DNA of 57,764 nt, from assembly GCF_001644035.1 (NCBI RefSeq), contig NZ_LUUG01000033.1, forward strand, positions 1 to 57,764, in the 5' to 3' direction. This DNA is from Methylomonas methanica (lineage in GTDB: Bacteria > Pseudomonadota > Gammaproteobacteria > Methylococcales > Methylomonadaceae). Positions 52,011 through 57,764 of the stretch are shown piece by piece; the first letter of the stretch is position 1; the number at the start of each line of letters is the position of its first letter. The position numbers and the translations under genes were made by a program. The notes beneath the pieces were generated by a model, which did no database searches, was not told where the DNA came from, and was given only the letters and a program-made list of their open reading frames with translations.

Positions 52011-53798
52011 TTAGGCAAGTTGACGGCGACGGAAATTTAAAGCCAACAACGCGGTTCCAAACAACCATGCCGCGCCTGGAACAGGCACCGGTTGTACGGA
52101 AGTTGGCGTGATTCTGAACTGGCTGACGATTTGCGGCGTGCGGTTGACGATGCCGGTCAAATCGTTGGCGATATCGCCGGTATCGTAGGGGTTGATGCCG
52201 TAGGTGGTAACCAACAACTGCTGAGTGAGCTGATCGATTTCAAACTCGGTCCAGCCGAAAGTATGCGTTGCCACATAATCACCTTGCAGCAATTCGGCTT
52301 GAATTTTGCCGTCGGCGCCAGCCAGATTGGCGTCCAAGCCTAGCGGGTCGTAACCCAGCGGCGTCAAAGCGCCATTGGTCACTGACTTGATGAAGCTGTC
52401 TTTGGCGGCGATGCTGGGCAACGCGTCGTAGAAGGCTTTTTGCTGTGGTGTCAGTAAACCTACCACAGTCGCCAGTTGTGCAACCGTTGGGCCAAACGGC
52501 GCGTCATAGGCTACGGAACCGGTGGTGATTTCGAAGGCATTGGTGGCTTTTTGCTCGCTAAAAGGCGTGAGTTGGTAGGTCAGGTTATTCACCAAGGTGC
52601 CGTGGATGTCGGCGGACAGGAACACCACGTTATCGATTTTGTTGTCGTCGATAAATTTCAATATCTCGGTACGTTCGGCGGCATACCCTTCAAAGCGGTC
52701 GCCGGCGCCAACCACCCCCAAGTTCTGCATCGGTTCCGGTACGGCGATGAATTTCCAGGTGACGTCATTTTGCTCCGCTGACAGCAGATCGGCTTTCAAA
52801 TCGGCGATTTGCCGCTTGCCCAGCATAGTCCGGCTCGGGTCAAACGAATTTGCCAAAAAGCCGCCAACCGAAGCTTGACTTAACGGGTTCGCATCGGCCA
52901 ATTCTTTGTCGCGGAACGAGCGTGCATCCAACACCATCAAGGCCGCATCATTGCCAAAGGTTTGGTTGCGGTACAACTTTACTTCGCCGGCAGTGCGAGC
53001 GTCGCCGGTGGCACCGTAAGTCTCGTTGCGAAGCGGATTGTATTCCTGAAAAGCCTGGATACCGTTGTTGTACAAGGTACTGTCATTGATCCGAGTGCCG
53101 GCGGGATCGGCGTTGAAACGCGCGTCGGTTGCTACGTCGGCTCCGCCGGCGAAGTCGTTAGTCACTTCGTGGTCGTCTATCGTCGCGAACACGGCGGTGG
53201 ACTGGCGTAAATCGGCCAGACCGTTCAAGCCACCCTTGGCGCTATACACTTCGGCATGCTTGTTGCGATAGGCGGACAAGGATTGCGCTTGTTGCTGACC
53301 GCCGTTGACGTTGGAGGCTACATCGCCGTAGATGGTATCACCCATCGCTACGAAGAAATCCAGGTTACGCTGGCTGGCGTTTTTCACGGCTGGATACGGC
53401 AGCAATTCGCCGCGCCAATCGCCTGATACGCCAAAACGCAGACCGGTGGTGCTGCCTAGTGCCGCAGCAGTTTTAAACTGGCCACTTGCGACATTTCCAA
53501 CGCTATCGGTTGCACGGTAGTAATAAGAGGTATCGGCGGATAAGCCGGACACATCCCATTTGACCGGTGCCAGCGGGTCGCTCACCGTTTTAAAGCTGGA
53601 ACCCACAATCTGCGTAAATGCGCTATCAGTCGCGTACTGGAAATTTAAATCGCCGACCGTATCCGACCGGCCCCACAGCACGGCAGAGGTTTGGCTGACA
53701 TCGCCGGCGGCCACACCGTTGGGCAAGGCCGCTTGGGCTTTACCGCCCAGAGCCACCAGAGTAGCAACAGCGATTAATCGAACTACTTTGAATTTCAT
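52011..53798 (-). CDS. PhoD-family alkaline phosphatase with PEP-CTERM tail
   Basis: Ca/Fe-type phosphodi/monoesterase of 595 residues exposed at the surface. It has a signal peptide (about 1-23), a PhoD N-terminal fibronectin-like domain (GDVSQTSAVLWGRSD), then the metallo-core with FFVAMGDTIYGD, FATIDDHEVTNDFAGG, FIAVPEPMQ and VFLSADIHG. The C-terminal sorting tail is VPVPGAAWLFGTALLALNF plus RRRQLA. I start at ATG 53798 after TTGGAGA; the frame is open to 53873. A Pho-box-like pair lies 69 bp upstream. Confidence 0.9.
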   Translation of the reverse strand: MKFKVVRLIAVATLVALGGKAQAALPNGVAAGDVSQTSAVLWGRSDTVGDLNFQYATDSAFTQIVGSSFKTVSDPLAPVKWDVSGLSADTSYYYRATDSVGNVASGQFKTAAALGSTTGLRFGVSGDWRGELLPYPAVKNASQRNLDFFVAMGDTIYGDVASNVNGGQQQAQSLSAYRNKHAEVYSAKGGLNGLADLRQSTAVFATIDDHEVTNDFAGGADVATDARFNADPAGTRINDSTLYNNGIQAFQEYNPLRNETYGATGDARTAGEVKLYRNQTFGNDAALMVLDARSFRDKELADANPLSQASVGGFLANSFDPSRTMLGKRQIADLKADLLSAEQNDVTWKFIAVPEPMQNLGVVGAGDRFEGYAAERTEILKFIDDNKIDNVVFLSADIHGTLVNNLTYQLTPFSEQKATNAFEITTGSVAYDAPFGPTVAQLATVVGLLTPQQKAFYDALPSIAAKDSFIKSVTNGALTPLGYDPLGLDANLAGADGKIQAELLQGDYVATHTFGWTEFEIDQLTQQLLVTTYGINPYDTGDIANDLTGIVNRTPQIVSQFRITPTSVQPVPVPGAAWLFGTALLALNFRRRQLA

Positions 53799-53866
53799 GA
53801 TGGTCTCCAAGGATTTAAGACAAAAAACGTGACAGAGTTGGCAACCCCGGAGTTTAAAACCGCTTG

Positions 53867-53884
53867 GTGACAATTTGATGAATG
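53867..53884 (-). promoter_or_regulatory. Pho-box-like site for the phoD-like gene
   Basis: On the minus strand CATTCAT CAAA TTGTCAC, half-sites 11 bp apart, A-rich spacer. Confidence 0.6.
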
Positions 53885-54036
53885 GCGCAACCCCTCAAAA
53901 ATCCGAGTCTGGTTTGATAAAGACCCGAAATAGTCTGAGGACGCAATTGTGCTGATCTTTCAGTTGAATAGATTCCTGTAAAAAACGGTATATACGGTTT
54001 ATACTGTTAATCGCCCTCACCCCATAGGAAACCGTA

Positions 54037-54417
54037 ATGAACGCCAAGAAATCGAAGTCTAAAAATGAAGCCAGTCAATCTACGACGAATGAAGCCGTTA
54101 TTGAACAATCAACTATAAATCCCGAACCCGAACTGATCGCCGAAACTATCGGTAGCGAAGAAAAGGCTTTGACTAAAAAAAGCAAACCTCAAAAAACCAA
54201 AGTCATTCGGGATAGCTTTTCTTTCCCGGAACACGATTATCGGAAAATTTCGGAATTGAAAAAAACCTGCTTAGCGGCGGGGATTCATGTGAAGAAAAGT
54301 GAAATTCTTCGCGCTGGCTTGTATCTATTGACACAAGCCAATCCGGAAGAACTAAAAAAAGCCATAGAGAAAGTGGACAAAGTGCCCACAGGGCGGCCAA
54401 GTTTAGCTAACAATTAA
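54037..54417 (+). CDS. Hypothetical protein with basic, low-complexity N-terminus
   Basis: The 126-residue protein has a Lys/Ser/Glu-rich disordered N-terminal half. A compact C-terminal region follows (IRDSFSFPEHDYRKISELKK, KKSEILRAGLYLLTQ) that could be a ribbon-helix-helix-like DNA-binding fold. It starts after AGGAAACCGTA. A TATACT -10 lies at 54000-54005. Not a family I can name. Confidence 0.6.
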   Translation: MNAKKSKSKNEASQSTTNEAVIEQSTINPEPELIAETIGSEEKALTKKSKPQKTKVIRDSFSFPEHDYRKISELKKTCLAAGIHVKKSEILRAGLYLLTQANPEELKKAIEKVDKVPTGRPSLANN

Positions 54418-54514
54418 ACCATCGGTGCTTAGTAATTTATTGGCAATCTTGGCGATTGCGGAGCAGAAAGTACAATGGCATGTTTACAAAGCACTTTCTG
54501 ACCCAAGCTAACAT

Positions 54515-55555
54515 TTAGGGGGCGATGTTTTTCTCAACAATGTGCTCTTCAAAAGAGAAAACATTGGGATCGTGTCTATCGATATTAGCTTTCACCCAAT
54601 GCGAATTGGGGTTGCCGAAGGTTTCGACACGGGTAAAGTTTTGCAGTCTTGGCGCGCTGGATTCCCAGGGCATGATGAACGGGAATTCGCTGTCTTTCAC
54701 TTCCGAAGGCAGTTTCGACGGCAGCGGTTTGTCGATGCGGAAATAGTGGCTGTCGCCATTGACCAGCACCACCGGCTTACCGAAAGCTTTGGTTTCGGCT
54801 GCCAAGGCCACGATGAAATCTTCATAGCCGGTCAGGTTGGCGGCGGGAATAAAGTCCCACATATTAGCCTGGACAAACAACATCACCCCAGCGGCATGCT
54901 GTTCGGCAGCCAGCGCGAAAGAGTCTTGCAACCATTGCAGATTAGCGGCGTTACGTTGTGCATACTCTTGCTCGGCCTCAACCTTGAAGTCGGCGCGTGT
55001 AGTCAGACCGTTATTGCTTCCAGGCACATGCAACCCTACAAACAATACGCCGCCATAGTTCCAGCGGATATTTTCAGGGAACTCCGGGCTTTGGCGATCC
55101 AGCGGCAGCTGCTTTTTACCCATGCTGCGGTGATCGTTAGGCGAAAACAGGCTACGCAAATAGCTTAAGCGTTCGAAAGGATTGTAACCGCCGGCTGCAG
55201 CCCTATGGCAATCCGTCCATTCGTTGTCGCCAAACACGTAGAAAAACGGGTGTTTCGCATCGTTAAATTGTCTAAAGCGCAATTGGTACAACTCGTCCTT
55301 ACAAGGTACGCTGCCGCCTTTGAAATCGCCGTCATGCACCGTGAACGTGATCTTGGCCCGGTCCAGATCGGCCATCAAATTTACAAACTCGGGTTCTTGG
55401 GCCGGGGAATACGGCAGGTCGCCGATCAAGGCGATGGAAAATTTATCGGCATGCGGCTTGCGTCCATGCTCAAATCGAACATCGGAATCTGCCACTGCAA
55501 AATTCATCGTGCCGAAAAACAGCACACAGCAGCCGAGTGCTTTAATAGTCTTCAT
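54515..55555 (-). CDS. Secreted calcineurin-like metallophosphoesterase
   Basis: The 346-residue protein has a signal peptide (about 1-22) and a metallophosphoesterase-like core: IALIGDLPYS, TVHDGDFKGG, YVFGDNEWTDC and VLVNGDSHYF. The motifs are of the D-x(n)-GD-x(n)-GDNE/H kind, with DNEW in place of the usual GNHD. Substrate unknown; phosphate release is plausible from the neighbouring phoD and its Pho-like upstream site. No PEP-CTERM tail. Confidence 0.8.
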   Translation of the reverse strand: MKTIKALGCCVLFFGTMNFAVADSDVRFEHGRKPHADKFSIALIGDLPYSPAQEPEFVNLMADLDRAKITFTVHDGDFKGGSVPCKDELYQLRFRQFNDAKHPFFYVFGDNEWTDCHRAAAGGYNPFERLSYLRSLFSPNDHRSMGKKQLPLDRQSPEFPENIRWNYGGVLFVGLHVPGSNNGLTTRADFKVEAEQEYAQRNAANLQWLQDSFALAAEQHAAGVMLFVQANMWDFIPAANLTGYEDFIVALAAETKAFGKPVVLVNGDSHYFRIDKPLPSKLPSEVKDSEFPFIMPWESSAPRLQNFTRVETFGNPNSHWVKANIDRHDPNVFSFEEHIVEKNIAP

Positions 55556-55682
55556 AACTTACTCCAAAACTTGTTTGTTATTGACCATCGCCAGCCTTTG
55601 AGAGGCGACTACGACAGTTTATTTAGGGGTAAGGGAGCAAGATGACTCGTCCCATATCCCCTGCCAAGTTTATAAAGAGCGT

Positions 55683-55700
55683 GTGTAAGTATCGTGACAG
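55683..55700 (-). promoter_or_regulatory. Pho-box-like site before the secreted phosphoesterase
   Basis: On the minus strand CTGTCAC GATA CTTACAC, 128 bp before ATG 55555. Confidence 0.5.
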
Positions 55701-55722
55701 CAGGTAACGCCAAAAACTTGGG

Positions 55723-55935
55723 TTAACCCAGTGTGGCAAATTCGGCTTGTAACGTGGCCAGGAAGCTCTCACGGGCGACTTGTGCAATGCCGATTTGATG
55801 CTGAAGCCGTTGAATTTCGGCATCCACGATTTGCAAATTGGTGATTTGCGCTTTCGCGATCTCGCTAAGGCTGTCGATAGGGTGAGTTTTATCGCCTATA
55901 GTTAAAGTGGGGACTGTTGGGGTTTCGGTGGTCAT
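55723..55935 (-). CDS. Small coiled-coil protein (DUF6447-like)
   Basis: The 70-residue protein has a short beta-type start (PTLTIGDKTHPIDSLSE) followed by one long helix (AKAQITNLQIVDAEIQRLQ), matching the small DUF6447-like proteins of unknown function. No ribosome site is visible. It lies upstream of the secreted phosphoesterase on the same strand, but the Pho-like site in between suggests separate promoters. Confidence 0.65.
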   Translation of the reverse strand: MTTETPTVPTLTIGDKTHPIDSLSEIAKAQITNLQIVDAEIQRLQHQIGIAQVARESFLATLQAEFATLG

Positions 55936-56435
55936 ATCAAGTTTGTGTTAATTACGCTTAAAAGAGCCTCTTTCTTAGGCAGCAATACCATTAAGTTCGC
56001 ACAACCAGCGATTTATCCCATGGGATCTCTAAACTTTTAGAGGTCCCCACATCAATAAAGCGTTAACTTAAGGTTTTGTCTTCCAAAAGAAGCGGTGATG
56101 CTTAATCACGGAGCAAATTTTACCCGGCAATTGTTACAGTTTTTTAACAACAGCAACCAGCCTCATTACGTAACTTCAGATCAGATAATGCGTTATTTTC
56201 CACGCCGAATTAGATTCTGATCTGCAAGCTTGTTGGGACCAAAATACAGTACCTAACTCGAATAAATCAGACCAAGCGTTCGCTTAGCAAACAGACTCAT
56301 CAACGCCCGTCGTTACCAATATTTTTTCAAAGGCCTTCGTTGAAATAATCAGGACACATAACCCTCCTAGTATGTAGGCGCGGCATTGCAAAGAATTAGC
56401 CGCAATCAAGCTCGGTTTGATACTAGGAGATTTAG
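55936..56435. other. Gene-free stretch
   Basis: About 500 bp, AT-rich, with no convincing gene, repeat or terminator. Confidence 0.45.
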
Positions 56436-57318
56436 ATGCGTTTTCCTTCGCTGTTGTTATTCGACCTGGGCGGTGTACTGATAGAAAGCTCCGTGTTCGA
56501 ACATTTGAATCGATTGCTGCCCAAGCCTCTCGAGAACTCGGCACTTAAGGAGCGCTGGTTACATTCGCCAGCAGTCCGGCAATTTGAGCGAGGTGAAACT
56601 ACGCCTCCGGGGAGTCGCTATTTTTGCCGAAAGATTTTTTCGAGCTTCCCAGCAGGAAAAAATCGGCAAAAATTACGCGACCGCTTATGCCTTCGGCGCC
56701 CCGATTCGTCCGCGTCACCTCGTTCCGACCCAACAAGGGGTCGAAACATCGGCTCTCGCATGACTTGACGCCGTGTCGCGATGCCTTGCAGGTTTTCTCC
56801 GCTTCGCTGCGAAAACCCGCCCGGCGCTACGGCTATCGGGGACTAAAAATCTTCACTTCGCTAACGCTCCGTTTCCAAGATTTTCAGCGGATGAGTTTGC
56901 GGACAGTTTCATTGCAGAGTGGGGTCTGCGACTTGCCCCGCGGGCGTTCCTGAAAGCGTTTACATCCTGGCCCAGGCAGTTCTTTCCGGGAGCGCGAAAA
57001 ACCATCCGCGACTTACGCGCAAACTATATGGTAGGTTGCCTAAGCAATTCGAATCCTCTGCATTGGCAACGCTTCGGCGAGCTTGAGGACGACTTTGATA
57101 TCACCTTGTTTTCACATTTGCTCGGCGCTATCAAGCCCGATCCCGAGATCTTTGTGTTGGCGTTAGGCAAATGCGATGTTGAACCTTCCGAAGTCTATTT
57201 TTTCGATGATTGTTCCGCCAATGTGCATAGCGCGCAAAGTCTTGGCATCACGGCCTTTCATGTGGATGGCTTCGAATCACTACAAGACGTGCTAAATATT
57301 CAGGGTTTAATGCCTTAG
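56436..57318 (+). pseudogene. HAD-family phosphatase gene interrupted by an insertion
   Basis: The N-terminal part begins RFPSLLLFDLGGVLIES (HAD motif I, with Gly where the second Asp often is) and runs to QFERGETT. The matching continuation ADEFADSFIAEWGL, then CLSNSNPLHW (motif II), IKPDPEIF (motif III Lys) and YFFDDCSANV (motif IV), resumes at 56887 one frame over. Without bases 56604-56886 the gene would read through as a normal HAD hydrolase of about 200 residues. It starts after AGGAG. Confidence 0.85.
56604..56886. mobile_element. 283-bp structured insertion inside the HAD gene
   Basis: A non-coding segment full of hairpins. One is an imperfect stem of about 25-30 bp around TTTTTGCCGA/TCGGCAAAAA. 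Others are GTTCCGACCC..GGGGTCGAAAC with an outer GCGTCA/TGACGC, GGTTTTC..GAAAACC, and AAAATCTT..AAGATTTT near the right end. It has no ORF for a transposase and no clear target duplication. Its length shifts the frame by one. Confidence 0.65.
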
Positions 57319-57350
57319 TGCCTGTTGCGGTGCCCCGTGATGCCTGCCTA

Positions 57351-57764
57351 TTAATTGACATCTTTAAAAATGTCTTCCTCTGCATAGAAGCGATTTTCAG
57401 TTATTACGTCGGCGGAAATCTTCTTGCCAACTAAATCGTGTACATCGGCAGTAATCCGCTCGATGATTTCCAAGGTTTCACCCTGTTGCAAAGACTTCAA
57501 CAAGGCATTACCCCAAATGGACACGTGTCGGGTGTTTATAACGCGGGTATCGTTATTTTTTGCCCATTCGCGAGAAATGGACAATCCCAGATCATCCATT
57601 TTATCTTTAACTTCTTTAGCCAATGCCTGATCTTTAATTCTAAATAATAAATCTTGTTTAATATTATTCCAGCCACTGGGATAAAGTTCCCAACCATGAT
57701 AAAAACGTATCACCCAGGTTAAGTATTGATCCAATGTTTGACTATTACCTGAATCCGTGACTCC
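57351..57764 (-). CDS. Hypothetical protein, 5' end outside the window
   Basis: At least 138 codons; the frame stays open to the window edge, so the true start is beyond it (a TTG at 57734 is not needed). Soluble, mixed helix content, with RFYHGWELYPSGWNN and REWAKNNDTRVINTRHVSIWG. No family recognised. Confidence 0.7.
   Translation of the reverse strand, partial: GVTDSGNSQTLDQYLTWVIRFYHGWELYPSGWNNIKQDLLFRIKDQALAKEVKDKMDDLGLSISREWAKNNDTRVINTRHVSIWGNALLKSLQQGETLEIIERITADVHDLVGKKISADVITENRFYAEEDIFKDVN

Noticed and set aside
56604..56886. Group I intron in the HAD gene
   Set aside because: A GACTA is present near the 3' end but no matching downstream TAGTC and no recognisable P3/P7 core; the 3' end does not end in a clear intron G.

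Overview
The window looks like chromosome of a gammaproteobacterial methanotroph, most like Methylomonas or a close relative. This is inference from gene content, not a marker gene. The clues are several proteins ending in the PEP-CTERM-type tail VPVPAAVWLFG..GLIGL, an E. coli-like leuS-lptE-holA/ybeL neighbourhood, a CRY-DASH photolyase, a group 3d Hox hydrogenase, and GTAG-type REP repeats. No rRNA, tRNA, CRISPR array or complete insertion sequence was seen.

Layout. 1-6.1 kb: the end of a urease accessory operon (ureEFG), a secreted glutathione peroxidase, CRY-DASH, and a minus-strand cysteine synthase with two half-size YeeE/YedE sulfur transporters. 6.4-12.9 kb: a PEP-CTERM protein and housekeeping genes (holA, lptE, leuS, ybeL-like, parA-like). 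12.9-30.6 kb: a phosphate-acquisition region. It holds phoU with a pyruvate-kinase-like gene, a PlcP/LpxH-type phosphoesterase, an extracellular nuclease ending in a dockerin, a PEP-CTERM cohesin protein, a 5'-nucleotidase, PhoA and a beta-propeller surface protein. This region is interrupted at 20.6-23.2 kb by an accessory patch: two inverted copies of a structured repeat, REP/BIME repeats, two integron-like cassettes and a 21-bp tandem array. 30.7-35.6 kb: a KaiC-KaiB-PAS/GAF/GGDEF/EAL operon. 36-40.7 kb: an arsenic operon (arsR-C-D-A-arsI-acr3). 41.7-46.9 kb: hoxFUYHW, followed by a DUF47/Pit phosphate transporter. 49.4-57.8 kb: small hypothetical proteins, a stand-alone PhoB-like receiver, a PEP-CTERM PhoD phosphatase, another secreted phosphoesterase, and a HAD phosphatase gene broken by a 283-bp structured insertion.

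How it works together. Pho-box-like pairs of 7-bp half-sites, spaced 11 bp start to start, precede nearly every phosphate gene. The strongest are at 16262-16279 and 23361-23404. The products would cut extracellular DNA, nucleotides and phosphoesters at the cell surface and recycle phospholipids inside. The most interesting candidate system is the dockerin-nuclease/cohesin-PEP-CTERM pair at 17.2-20.6 kb: a phosphate-starvation nuclease apparently docked to a surface-anchored cohesin. The second is the structured repeat, present in three copies whose helices covary.
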